This document shows positions 1-10,173 of a stretch of DNA of 64,000 bases, in pieces. Under the pieces are notes generated by a model that did not search any database, was not told the origin of the DNA, and worked only from the letters and a program-made list of their open reading frames with translations. Within the stretch, counting starts at the first letter, position 1; each line of letters opens with the position of its first letter. A program made the translations under genes and the position numbers. This DNA is from Vairimorpha ceranae (lineage: Eukaryota; Microsporidia; Nosematidae): contig NW_020169301.1 of NCBI RefSeq assembly GCF_000988165.1, forward strand, positions 62,001 through 126,000, in the 5' to 3' direction.

Positions 1-267
1 ATTTAATGTCTATAAAAGACTTTTAATAAATAACCAAATAGTCTCTAAAAAATAGGTTTAATTAGTATTAAGGTCATTGGCTAGTCAAACTTATATAAAG
101 GACGAAACTGTTTTATATTTTCAATCTTGTACACATCTAAGCTTTTTATATTAAAATTTAATTTAATAAAAAATAAATTAATTGTTTAAATAATACATTT
201 TTTTAAAAATTTATAAATTGTAGGTTTTACTGTTTCTACAAAATAACGAATATTTTTTACCCTTAAA

Positions 268-2253
268 ATGAGTTACAAGTATACACTAGACTTCTACAAT
301 CTAAAAAATAATAAAATAAAATCTTATCACACCAATGCAGACATAATATCAATAGGCAGTGGACTGTTTAATAGCATACGAATTCAAATACCTTCAATTC
401 TCGAATTACATATTAAAATATTTTTAGATAAAAAAAAGATACTTGTTTTTGGTGAGGACGTTACACTAAAAAATGAAGAACTAAAAATTGGTTATAAATA
501 TGATTTCGAATTGGGTGATAGTATAAAAATACACGAGAGAACTCTTCGGGTGCGACATACAGATTATAATGAGTTAATTGATAAGAATAACATTGTCAAA
601 GAGTCTCCTGATACTTTAAAAGATGTTATAAATTATCAAGAAATCGGAGCTGATTTGTTTATTAACGGTAATGAAAATAAATTTAGCATAAATAGTGAAA
701 ATAATTATCCCCAAGAAATGATGACAAATGGAGATGAGAAAAAAAATAAAAAAGAAATGGAAAATAATGTGAATGATGAAGGAAATACTATTTCTAGTAA
801 TTTAAATCCAGAAGGCTTTATGCAGCCTAAAAATCAAGAATATATGGAAATTATAAATGAAGAAAATGTAGAAATTATGAATGAAGAAGAAGTAAAAATG
901 GATAAAAAAGAAGAAGAAGTAAAAATGGATAAAAAAGAGAATGAAATCAAAAATATTTACATTGAAGATAATGAAATTATTGCTAGTGAAGTATGTGGGA
1001 ATATAAAAACAGAAAGAGAAACTAATATACACAGGGAAGTAGTAAGTAGTCATTATATCAAAGAAGGAGTTATTTATGAAGAAGTAAAAGAAAATGTACA
1101 AGTAGAAGATCTTAAAAAAATTGAATTACAGGAAAATGAAACTATGAAGGATACAGATTCTGAAATTAAAAATAATTTTGAGGTACAAGCTGCTGCAAAA
1201 ATTATAGACGCTTCCTCGTCTGAAACTAAAGTTGAGGATGCTTTGGAAAATGATGATATTAATTATGTAAAGGAAGCAATAACATCTAAACAACAAGATT
1301 TGGATGAAAAAATTAATGATTGCATTGATGTTACTGCTGTTGATACACCAATTAACCCTTTTTTATTGAAAAAACAACCAGTAGATTTGGGTGATGTTAT
1401 TATTGAAAAAGAAATTTTAAAAGATGCAGAAAAAATTGTAGAAGAAAAAATAAATCAATCAAGTGAAAATTTAAATTTATCAGAGCAAGAAAATGTAACT
1501 GAAGAACCATTGAATGAAGTTAAAGAAGAAAAAGTACCGGAAATTAGTGAATATGATCTTAATTTAACAAAGCAGGAACAAAAAGTTGAAGAAGGAACTG
1601 TATTTATTAAAGAAAAAGAAGAAAATAATATGCCAATTCTTACAGAGCAGGATATTAAAAATATTAATCAAAATAATGAATCCCTTCCAGTAAAAAAACA
1701 AACATCTGAAATCGTACCTGTAACAGACAATACAGCTACATCATCTTCTGAAAATTTGAAAGGTATTGAGGATGATAAGGTGAATATTAACACCGAAAAA
1801 GCGAATATTGTAGAGGACACTGAGCCGCCACTAGAAAGCATTGGTAAAGATGAAGTTAAAAATTTTCCTAAGAAAAATATTAAAAAAACAGCTACTGAGG
1901 ATAGTAAGCCTATTGTAGATGATGTAAACAAGGCAAAACAAAAAAGGAAAGCATCAGTGAAAAATGTTGTGGTTGATGAAAATAAGAAATCTGAACCTAA
2001 AAGAAAAAAAGTTGAACCAGAAAAAGAAGTTGGATCAGGATTTGAAAATTTAAGTGTGGAGAATCAAAAACCTAAAACAATGTCAAAATTAACTTTAACA
2101 CCACGATCTACGCGTAAGGCGTCAATGACCACGAATCAGAAGTCTGAAGTTCCTAATACTGCAATATCTAAGCGTGTACGGCGAAATGCATCTGTAAGTT
2201 CTGACTCTAAATCATCTGCAGAAGATTTATCTAAAAAAAATAAGAAGAAATAA
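268..2253 (+). CDS. FHA-like domain protein with long acidic/lysine-rich tail
   Basis: This is a 661-residue protein. Residues 1 to about 100 have the spacing of a forkhead-associated (FHA) domain: a glycine after the first strand (IGSG), a histidine where the Ser-x-x-His loop falls (LELH), and an L-x-x-GD-x-I strand near residue 90. The usual phosphothreonine-binding Arg is not obvious. The rest is low complexity, rich in Glu, Lys, Asn and Asp, with a short internal duplication (EEVKMDKK twice near residues 208-225). The last ~80 residues are basic with Ser/Thr-Arg patches (TPRST, RVRRNAS), as in chromatin-associated proteins. The start follows ACCCTTAAA directly. An FHA head with a disordered basic tail suggests a nuclear scaffold, but this is inference and no ortholog is recognised. 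Confidence is high for the gene, moderate for FHA. Confidence 0.6.
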   Translation: MSYKYTLDFYNLKNNKIKSYHTNADIISIGSGLFNSIRIQIPSILELHIKIFLDKKKILVFGEDVTLKNEELKIGYKYDFELGDSIKIHERTLRVRHTDYNELIDKNNIVKESPDTLKDVINYQEIGADLFINGNENKFSINSENNYPQEMMTNGDEKKNKKEMENNVNDEGNTISSNLNPEGFMQPKNQEYMEIINEENVEIMNEEEVKMDKKEEEVKMDKKENEIKNIYIEDNEIIASEVCGNIKTERETNIHREVVSSHYIKEGVIYEEVKENVQVEDLKKIELQENETMKDTDSEIKNNFEVQAAAKIIDASSSETKVEDALENDDINYVKEAITSKQQDLDEKINDCIDVTAVDTPINPFLLKKQPVDLGDVIIEKEILKDAEKIVEEKINQSSENLNLSEQENVTEEPLNEVKEEKVPEISEYDLNLTKQEQKVEEGTVFIKEKEENNMPILTEQDIKNINQNNESLPVKKQTSEIVPVTDNTATSSSENLKGIEDDKVNINTEKANIVEDTEPPLESIGKDEVKNFPKKNIKKTATEDSKPIVDDVNKAKQKRKASVKNVVVDENKKSEPKRKKVEPEKEVGSGFENLSVENQKPKTMSKLTLTPRSTRKASMTTNQKSEVPNTAISKRVRRNASVSSDSKSSAEDLSKKNKKK

Positions 2254-2772
2254 ATCTTTTATTGTTTTTTTTATTATTTGAGAATGCAGTATCTTTAAAT
2301 TAATTCTTTCAAAAATTGTCATTAAAAGCTTTTAATATATATTCATTATTATTTATGGTTTGCTCTGTAAAAATAAATAAATCATAATTTTTTATTAAAT
2401 CTTTGCTACATTTCAAAAATAATTATCTAAATTTTATTTAAATAAAAAAACACTGAAAGATACTATAGCAAGAAAACATACTAATAAAATTATTAGATTA
2501 TTGTATTATCAGCAATATTTTAATTTTCATTGTATGTCTTATAAAGTAAACCTTTATAAATTTACACAATTAAATTATGTCAAAAAATTAAAATTTTACA
2601 AATTTTTTATAAAAATCTCTAACAACATAAATCTTTTAATTTACAATTACGACTATTTTAATTATAAAAATCTCTAACAACATAAATCTTTTAATTTAAG
2701 AACATTCCTTTACGCACTTATTTGCTTTTTACATTTAAGCATAAATATTAACAACCTTTTTATAATTTTAAT
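2254..2772. other. Intergenic AT-rich gap
   Basis: This lies between two convergent genes. Apart from the 37-base direct repeat at 2607-2698, I see no gene or RNA. Confidence 0.6.
2607..2698. repeat. Two-copy perfect 37-base direct repeat
   Basis: A 37-base unit beginning TTATAAAAATCTCTAACAAC occurs at 2607-2643 and again at 2662-2698 without a mismatch, giving a 55-base period. It lies between the convergent FHA-like and P4-ATPase genes and is probably a small local duplication. Confidence 0.85.
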
Positions 2773-5730
2773 TTATTCTACATTTTTAGTACTTACAATT
2801 CTATAAAATATTTTACTTAAACATAGTTCAGCCATATAAGAAAATAAAATAATAAATAGGAATGTAAAATATGCGGAGGGTATACTCATCAATATCCACA
2901 TGTTTCCTCCTAGTGATGTGTCTTGTATTAAATACAGTGTTATAAAAAATAGAAAAAGACTTAAAAAAATAGCTATGTATGAATAAATAGTGTAGTAAGA
3001 AATAAGTCTTACTTGTCCTAGAAAAACAGAAAAGAATACAATTAATGATACTAGATTGTTCAATCCATTGTATCCTCCTACTCTACCATAAGGATTCATT
3101 AAATCTTTAACAAACACAACCCCAAATAATAATATAAAAACTATAAGACCTTGTAGAATTCCATAAATTATTCCTAGAATGATTACTGATTTACAGAAAA
3201 AAGCCTTGGTAGACATGTATTCCTCAGGGTGTTGAAGTAAATAAGCCTCGGGGAGATCCTTATCAAAGCAGCAGATTGAAGCTGGAATTAAAGATGTAAA
3301 GAAAACGTTATAATAATTTAGAAAATAATTATTGTAGACCGGTTTTCCTGAAAATCCAGTAAAAAAGTTATATAAATATTGAATAATTATTAAATAAATA
3401 TTTTTGTACAAAGCATTTAAGGTCACCTTAGAAAATCTTATAAAGTTGTATCTTCCGTGTAAAAATATTAAAAATTTAAGGCTTCTAAAATCTGGGATTG
3501 CAAAATCTGCAGATATACCTGCCTGATTACCTTCTTTGCCTAATATTCCTACACCCACATTTGCTGTAAGCAACATTGCTACATCGTTGTTACCATCACC
3601 AATGGCTAGTGTATTTTTTTTATATTCTCGAAATTTTTCAGCTATCTCGCTTTTTTGTTTAGGCGTAGATCTATATAAAATAACAGATTTATAAGATAAA
3701 ATGTCAATGGAAGAAACTTCTTGATTAAATCTAGTACCTTCAATTGCTATCACTTCGTTATCATTCATATTTTTCATAAGACCGCAATCTATTGCGCAAC
3801 TAATGGCAGTCTCTTTTTTATCACCTGTAATCATCCATATTTTAATGCCGGCCTTTTTTAACATATCAATTGTCTCTTTTACTTCTTCTTGTAATTCATC
3901 TTCTATAAAAGTAGTACCAAGATAATTCATATCTTGTTCAATCCTCTCAAAAATCTTTTCCTCTTTTTCTTCACGATTAATTAAATCTACTGAATTATAA
4001 TCTTTTACAAATTTATCAAATTCATCTTTGGCCAGTTCGCGATAGGCAGTAACTAGTGTTCTATAACTCGAATTTGTATTAATAATAGATGTTACATCAT
4101 CAATAGACGATGTCTTACATTTTATTTTTTTTCTATCTAACATCATTTGGTCTGATCCTTTAGATAAAACGTAATATTTATTAAAAAGTAATATAACAAC
4201 AGACATTCTTTGTCTGGATGAACTAAAATCTAGTGTATACTTTATATCACATCTAATAGTAATTTTACTAATTTTAATTAATACATAAGTATCTTCTCGT
4301 CGCAAAAGTTCAACATTAATTTCCCTCAACTTTTCCAGAATAGAAATCTCATCTTGCGATATTCCTTCTAATTTACCGTTTAGTGGTTCAACACTATTAC
4401 AACATGTTAATACTAACACTAAAAATATTTTTTGGAGTGCAAGACTGAAGTTGTTAGAACTTAAAAAAGAAGAAAATTCTTCTACATTGTAAAAATTAGA
4501 CTGTAATGCGTTAATTTCTAACAGGCTCTGATTCCCAAGAATATGTATTTTTTTAAATACCATTTTATTTTTTGTTAGGGTTCCTGTTTTATCACTTAAA
4601 ATGTATTCTATCATCCCTAAGTCTTCTGTCACATTAGAATTTCTACACACAGAATGAACATTATCTTTTATCATTTTCTCATCATTTGAAATGTAAGCTG
4701 AATGAAACATTCTAGAAACCTCTAATGTAACAAATAAAGATAATGGTATCAAATAACTAAACATTATATAATTTGTACCTGTCAATTTAAGTGCATCAGC
4801 CGTTAGGAACTCTCCAAGATATAAATAAGTTATATTAGTTTTTCTTAAAAATAAAGATCCCAATATCGCAGTCGATACTAAAAGTGAGAAATATATAGCA
4901 AATATCAACATTACCACTTTTGTAAGTTCCATCTCAAAAAGAGATGTTCCTTTTCTACTCTTAACATTACTTTTTCCTAATTTCGTTTGCGCACCGACAG
5001 CTACAGTGTATACAAGAACACTATCAACGTTTTTGACTTTCATACCACGAAGTAAAACGTTTCGTTCATTACATAACTCGTGACGTCCATAAAAAGTCAG
5101 TGTACATTCAAATTTGTTAAAAACATCTCCTGTATCTTTAATTTGTGAATCTGTTACATTTTTTATAAAATCGCGATCGCATTCACAAAATTCGTGTAAA
5201 ATGTTCTCGCTTGTACTCGCTGCTGTTTTTTCTTTACAAATATTTGTTATAAATGATGTCTTTTTCTTTAGATTTGATTCACCGTCAAGATTACTCGAAT
5301 CTATAAAACAATATTCCTTACATTTACCTTTAATTTTACTTATTAAAAGTACACAATCGCCCGGTACATCTTCATTGCCTTTTAAAATAACAAAATCGCC
5401 TTTTTTTAAATCTTCAACATAAATATCTTTATTAATTATTGTATTGTTTTCTATATAAGCGACGGTTACAGGTTTTGTATTTACTTTTTTATCTTCTTTG
5501 TGTCTTTTAAAATCTTCTATACCGTCTTTTATCATAGATGTACCTGTTACCAAGGCAAAGGCCAGTAAATAAGTGTAAGGGTTAAATGGAGATATTGTTG
5601 GGATAGTAAGCAATATCATAGTTAATAGAAAGAAAAGATTGCTGGGCTTGCTTAGTTGATGGTACATGTTAACAAAGAAGAAAGTATATTTATTATACTT
5701 TGATGTAATAATTTTATTTTCTTTTTTCAT
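2773..5730 (-). CDS. P4-type ATPase, phospholipid flippase
   Basis: This 985-residue protein is a type IV P-type ATPase that moves phospholipids to the cytosolic leaflet of Golgi, endosome or plasma membranes. Visible motifs in order are: two N-terminal membrane spans with the P4-style sequence after them (IKDGIEDFKRHKED); the actuator loop LDGESNLK in the place of the usual DGETNLK; the phosphorylation site DKTGTLTKNK; the P-domain motifs MITGDKKETA and GDGNNDVAML; and six C-terminal spans. It is shorter than yeast Drs2 or Neo1, as expected for microsporidian reduction, and I cannot assign it to Drs2, Dnf or Neo1. The ATG follows CACCCTTTAT. No Cdc50-type partner is visible in this window. 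Confidence 0.95.
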   Translation of the reverse strand: MKKENKIITSKYNKYTFFFVNMYHQLSKPSNLFFLLTMILLTIPTISPFNPYTYLLAFALVTGTSMIKDGIEDFKRHKEDKKVNTKPVTVAYIENNTIINKDIYVEDLKKGDFVILKGNEDVPGDCVLLISKIKGKCKEYCFIDSSNLDGESNLKKKTSFITNICKEKTAASTSENILHEFCECDRDFIKNVTDSQIKDTGDVFNKFECTLTFYGRHELCNERNVLLRGMKVKNVDSVLVYTVAVGAQTKLGKSNVKSRKGTSLFEMELTKVVMLIFAIYFSLLVSTAILGSLFLRKTNITYLYLGEFLTADALKLTGTNYIMFSYLIPLSLFVTLEVSRMFHSAYISNDEKMIKDNVHSVCRNSNVTEDLGMIEYILSDKTGTLTKNKMVFKKIHILGNQSLLEINALQSNFYNVEEFSSFLSSNNFSLALQKIFLVLVLTCCNSVEPLNGKLEGISQDEISILEKLREINVELLRREDTYVLIKISKITIRCDIKYTLDFSSSRQRMSVVILLFNKYYVLSKGSDQMMLDRKKIKCKTSSIDDVTSIINTNSSYRTLVTAYRELAKDEFDKFVKDYNSVDLINREEKEEKIFERIEQDMNYLGTTFIEDELQEEVKETIDMLKKAGIKIWMITGDKKETAISCAIDCGLMKNMNDNEVIAIEGTRFNQEVSSIDILSYKSVILYRSTPKQKSEIAEKFREYKKNTLAIGDGNNDVAMLLTANVGVGILGKEGNQAGISADFAIPDFRSLKFLIFLHGRYNFIRFSKVTLNALYKNIYLIIIQYLYNFFTGFSGKPVYNNYFLNYYNVFFTSLIPASICCFDKDLPEAYLLQHPEEYMSTKAFFCKSVIILGIIYGILQGLIVFILLFGVVFVKDLMNPYGRVGGYNGLNNLVSLIVFFSVFLGQVRLISYYTIYSYIAIFLSLFLFFITLYLIQDTSLGGNMWILMSIPSAYFTFLFIILFSYMAELCLSKIFYRIVSTKNVE

Positions 5731-6300
5731 ATAAAGGGTGATATTAATAATTAATTTTAAAGGCTATGATTCATTAAATGTATTACTTAAACAAACAAAA
5801 ACAAGTTATAAAAGAAATGTTGTTAAATCAGTGCAGATAAAATAAAAAATGAAAATAATGATTTATTCATAAATAATATTAAATATTGTTGACGTATAAA
5901 GTAGTCAATGGTCAACTTTTACATATAGCTATGAAAACTTTAAGTATAATAAAACAATGTTGTAATTATTTCCAAAGAAGTTTTAAATAAAAAAATCGTA
6001 AAAATAAAAGTCTATTAAAAAAAAATCTTTTATATCAAAAAAATTGATATTTCTTTTATCAACGTTTTTGGTATGTTTTAATTCAAAGAACGATTTTTAA
6101 TCAAATATGAAAAATTTTTACTGTAGCGCCAACGTATTTTTGACTCTAAAAAATCAACTCTCTTTACAGAAACAATACATTATCGTCTTTGTAATATTAA
6201 ATTTATTAAGCGTTAAAAACAACAGATTTCTATAAAGTACATTTGTGCAAGAATGTTTATACTCAATTTGTACATTAACTCGTAAAAAACAATATTTAAT
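5731..6300. other. Intergenic gap
   Basis: AT-rich, between two minus-strand genes. It must hold the promoter of the P4-ATPase at its left edge (CACCC before the ATG). Nothing else is recognised. Confidence 0.5.
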
Positions 6301-7452
6301 TCATTCTCTTCTTATTAGAGCAGCTACACCTTGCCCCGTTCCTACACACAGTGAGACAACACCAAATCCTTGCATATTATTAAGGCCCATAACATTCAAT
6401 AGACTTGCTACTAGCCGTGAACCTGTACATCCAATAGGATGTCCCAAAGCGATTGCTCCCCCATGTAAATTTACTCTCTTCTGATCAATTTCTAGCTCTT
6501 TGATGCAAAAAAGTGCCTGACATGCAAATGCTTCATTTATTTCAAAATAATCAATATCGTTTATTGCCAAATTATTCCTGTGCAGTAATTTTCTGATGGC
6601 TGGTACTGGTCCTTGTCCCATAATAGAAGGGTTTGTACCAACACACACATAATCAATTAAACTTCCTAAAATGTCTTTTTCTAACTCCTCTGCTTTATGT
6701 CTTTTCATAAGAAGAACAGCCGACGCACCATCTGATAACTGTGAAGAATTTCCCGCTGTACATATCCCACCCTTTCTAAATACAGATTTTAGAGAAGCAA
6801 GTTTTTCCAAATTTGTAACACGAATACCTTCATCTTCAGTTATGACACTATTATCGATTTTTACAGGAATAATTTCGTTAGTATACAGTTTATTAATAGT
6901 TGCATAAGCTGCGCGTTTATGACTATTCATTGCAAAAATATCTGACTCTTCCCGTGTAATCGAATATTTTTTAGCCAAGATTTCAGCTGTTTCTCCCATC
7001 GAAATAAAACATTCTTTGACTTTATCTACATCATCTTCATAACATGTTATTTTTCCTTGATTTATCGGGTAAAAACTCATCGATTCAAACCCTCCCGCCA
7101 GGCCTATTTCTATTTCACCCACCCTTATTTTATTAGCTATAATACTAACTGAATCTAAACCCGATCCACATTGCCTATTAAAAGTTGATACAGGTGTTAC
7201 AAGAGATAGTCCTGCTCTAAGTGCACCTATCCTTAAAGCTGTTGATCCGTTCATCGGAGACAGCCCGTGCCCAAAACACACTTCATCAATAAGACTAGGA
7301 TCAATTCTTGTTTTATCCAATATTCCCTTAATTGCATGATAAACTAACATATCGTTTGTAAGACCTCTAAATGCACCCCTTCCTGCTTTAGCAATGGGTG
7401 TTCGCAGTGCAGAAACAATAACGATATCATCTTTGTTTTTTTGACAGCACAT
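6301..7452 (-). CDS. Thiolase (acetyl-CoA/3-ketoacyl-CoA acyltransferase)
   Basis: The protein has 383 residues, normal for the family. Thiolases condense or cleave acyl-CoAs using two cysteines and a histidine. All are present: C95 in NRQCGSG, H338 in GGAIALGHPIGCTGSR, and C369 in SLCVGTGQG, with INEAFACQ in between. The block around C95 followed by GGFESMS resembles peroxisomal 3-ketoacyl-CoA thiolase (POT1/ACAA1) more than cytosolic Erg10. Microsporidia are thought to lack peroxisomes and beta-oxidation, so a biosynthetic acetoacetyl-CoA role feeding the mevalonate pathway is the more likely use; that is inference. There is no PTS1 tripeptide at the C-terminus. A GGG motif (GAGGGCTA) lies just before the ATG instead of CCC. 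Confidence 0.95.
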   Translation of the reverse strand: MCCQKNKDDIVIVSALRTPIAKAGRGAFRGLTNDMLVYHAIKGILDKTRIDPSLIDEVCFGHGLSPMNGSTALRIGALRAGLSLVTPVSTFNRQCGSGLDSVSIIANKIRVGEIEIGLAGGFESMSFYPINQGKITCYEDDVDKVKECFISMGETAEILAKKYSITREESDIFAMNSHKRAAYATINKLYTNEIIPVKIDNSVITEDEGIRVTNLEKLASLKSVFRKGGICTAGNSSQLSDGASAVLLMKRHKAEELEKDILGSLIDYVCVGTNPSIMGQGPVPAIRKLLHRNNLAINDIDYFEINEAFACQALFCIKELEIDQKRVNLHGGAIALGHPIGCTGSRLVASLLNVMGLNNMQGFGVVSLCVGTGQGVAALIRRE

Positions 7453-8339
7453 TAGCCCTCATTAAAAAAAAATATTTATACTAAAAAACTAATTATCAGA
7501 AATAATGAATTAAATTAAAGCATTGACTTTTATAATTATTTATTGCTTCTTGTATTTGTGAAATAAATAATTTTTATTAAAATAATTTATTAATTAAAAG
7601 TAAAGCGGCTATCTTAATAAAAAAATAATGATAATTTAAATAATAAAACTATGTACATGTAGACTATTTATATTATAAATTATAAACATATAACAATAAA
7701 TCTTCTTTAGAATTATTTTATAATTTATTAAAAATTATAAAGGCAGTCATGATTAAATTAATAAATTTTTGACAGAACTGAGAATAGTTTGAGAAAACGA
7801 CATTCTGCCCAAGAATACAGCCTGTTTAAAAATAATATTCTAACGAACTAATACAATAATGCACGTTTACATTGGTTAAGTTTGTTTGTTATTTAAAATA
7901 GCGTTTTTTAATCATCTGTTCATTGTAAATGCCGTTCTGTTTTCATAAATTTTCTTTTTATGATTTAAAGTTCGTAAAGAACCAATAGCCAATGCGAAAA
8001 ATTATAATTTGTCCTCACCTTGAAAAAATTAAAATTTACATGCGGGATTAGAATCACAGTAATAAAGTAGTATTTAAATACACAAATATATAACTTATTA
8101 TAGTTATCTGAATTATTGATAAAATAATTTAATTAATTTGCTTTTGACTTATAATAATCTTAAATAAAAAGAAAACTTATAACATTATTTAACTTTAAAA
8201 GGTGCTATTAATAAACACTTAAATACAATATAATTAACTTTTTAAAATAAAGCTTCTTTATTAACTGTAAAAATTATCCTTCTTCTAATTATGCAAAATT
8301 AATAAAAAATAAATTAAAAAAACAGTAAATTACAATAAT
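7453..8339. other. Intergenic gap
   Basis: About 890 AT-rich bases. The stretch at 7,780-8,060 is somewhat less AT-rich, but all six frames are broken and I recognise no family in it. It may be an old decayed insertion. Confidence 0.4.
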
Positions 8340-9182
8340 TTATTTACATTTGTGTATACAGTACAATTTATTATCATCATTAGATATTACTCTATCAGTT
8401 AGACATATTTTATTTGTTTTTGTATGTCTTGAAATTTTATATGTATCTTCCATACGAGCATAAAATAATCCTTTAAACGTTCTTGTATCAATTAGTTCGT
8501 AGTTTACGACTATCTTTACTTTAATTTTTTCTTTTTTGGAATAAACAATGTTAGAAACTTCAGTAAAAAATCTATTTGCAAAAGAAATGCTATCTTCTTT
8601 GTCTTTAAAAGCAATAAGAAAAGAATCCCCTTCATTTCTTACTTGTATACCATTATACTGTTTAATTAATGTACTACAAATCTTATCATGTTCAAAAATA
8701 CATCTAGCCATTTTAAATCTGTCTTTATTCCACAAAAATGTACTCTGTGCAATATCACTAAGAACGACATAAACACCCTCGCATTCAAGTCTAACAGATC
8801 TTTTCATTTTCTCTAATAATTTATAACGCTCAGAATAATGTTTAAAAAGGTCTATAATAGTAAAATCAGTTTCTAAAAACTTATTATTTTTATAATCCCA
8901 GCATTTTACATAATCTTCTCTGTCTTTTAAACTGCTTTTGGTTTTCCTTTTATTTTGTTTAATATCCAAATTCTTTATATCTCCATCGTATATTATAAAC
9001 ACTTTATCATCTGGTTTGGCAATCTCTTTACTTTTATAAAACAAGTAAAACGTATCGTAAAAAAAATTGCATAAGCAGTGGTACATTTCTTGGATATTCA
9101 CATTGAATATTATAAAATATATTATCAGTTCGTATACCATGTTAAATAATATTTTTACATGTTTGTTTTTCAAAAATTTCAT
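8340..9182 (-). CDS. Small membrane-anchored class III nucleotidyl (adenylate/guanylate) cyclase-like protein
   Basis: In this 280-residue protein, residues ~10-50 are hydrophobic and probably anchor it. Residues ~136-265 match the class III cyclase core, which makes cAMP or cGMP. Both metal-binding aspartates are present: D143 in VVLSDIAQSTFLW and D186 in VRNEGDSFLIAF. The text around them is closest to fungal Cyr1-type adenylate cyclases (DI-x-x-ST-x-LW and EGD-x-F-x-x-AF). The position that is Lys in adenylate cyclases is R182. In the C-terminal half the transition-state Arg appears kept (R252), but the Asn four residues before it is Tyr (Y248). The segment between the two halves is shorter than usual. 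There is no leucine-rich repeat, Ras-association or phosphatase part as in yeast Cyr1. The ATG follows CCCCACCCCG. Activity cannot be judged from sequence; a degenerate regulatory domain is possible. Confidence 0.75.
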   Translation of the reverse strand: MKFLKNKHVKILFNMVYELIIYFIIFNVNIQEMYHCLCNFFYDTFYLFYKSKEIAKPDDKVFIIYDGDIKNLDIKQNKRKTKSSLKDREDYVKCWDYKNNKFLETDFTIIDLFKHYSERYKLLEKMKRSVRLECEGVYVVLSDIAQSTFLWNKDRFKMARCIFEHDKICSTLIKQYNGIQVRNEGDSFLIAFKDKEDSISFANRFFTEVSNIVYSKKEKIKVKIVVNYELIDTRTFKGLFYARMEDTYKISRHTKTNKICLTDRVISNDDNKLYCIHKCK

Positions 9183-10173
9183 TTTTTCGGGGTGGGGTTA
9201 AAAAATTTTATGTTTGTAAGATAAAAAAAGATTTTTGAATTTAATTTAAAAAAATAAACAAAAAATAATTTTATAAGAGAAAATTTAGAAAGCTATTTAC
9301 AATTATAATTAAAATTATATTTATTATAGTTGATTAAAATAGTATTTATATTTGTCTAAAAAAGGAAGTTGGACTAAAGAGGTAAATTATAGCTTTATAA
9401 TTTAGCCAATAATGTTTTATAATAGATTAAGATTTTACTTTTTAAATTGTTGAGATATTTGATGTGTCAAGATAATACTAATTAAACAATTAGCTTCTAG
9501 CTAATTTAATATTAACAAAGTTATTTTACTTCTTTTTGGTTTTTAAAAATTATGTAACTCATATTAAACTACTAAAAGTCACATATTTATTTTATCATTT
9601 TAACAGATTTTAACAAATACATCTTGTAGTATTATATTGTCACATAATATTACAAGATGTATTTTTTATCCTCCAATTTAGTGTATATAAAACACTCAGG
9701 AAATTAGTAAAAACATAAAGTTCAATGTTTAATTTTAAATATCAAAAATATAAACTGTACCTTAAAAGTTAAAAAACTTGCTTTTTTTTATTTAAAACAA
9801 AGTAAAAATATTATTTGTAATTGTGTGTTATTTAATAAATAAAGTTTTTAATTAAGTCTTATAAATCATCAATAGTAAATGAAAATGTATAAAATTATAA
9901 TTTAATCAAAATTGATTTGTAAAGAATTAGATATTTGGTTTTACAACTTCTTTAGATATTCAAAGTTAAAATATTTATCAGGTAATAAGCCTTTTTCTTC
10001 GAAGTTTAGATAGGTAGAAACAAAAGTAAATTAAAAGCAATGGCGGGTGGTAAATAATGCCATAAAGATGTAAATTTTAAAAAATCTTAAGAGAAAGATT
10101 TTTAATAAATAAAGTTAGTTCAAATATAACTTTTAAACATCAAATAAGTTTAAAAAATACAACTGTAAATTAA
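9183..10173. other. Intergenic gap
   Basis: About 990 AT-rich bases between two minus-strand genes. The cyclase promoter (CCCCACCCC) is at the left edge. I see no gene, RNA or transposon signature. Confidence 0.5.

Noticed and set aside
802..1101. 99-codon Phe/Tyr-rich ORF antisense to the FHA-like gene
   Set aside because: It is the mirror of Lys/Glu-rich codons (AAA/GAA read as TTT/TTC) and has no promoter element.
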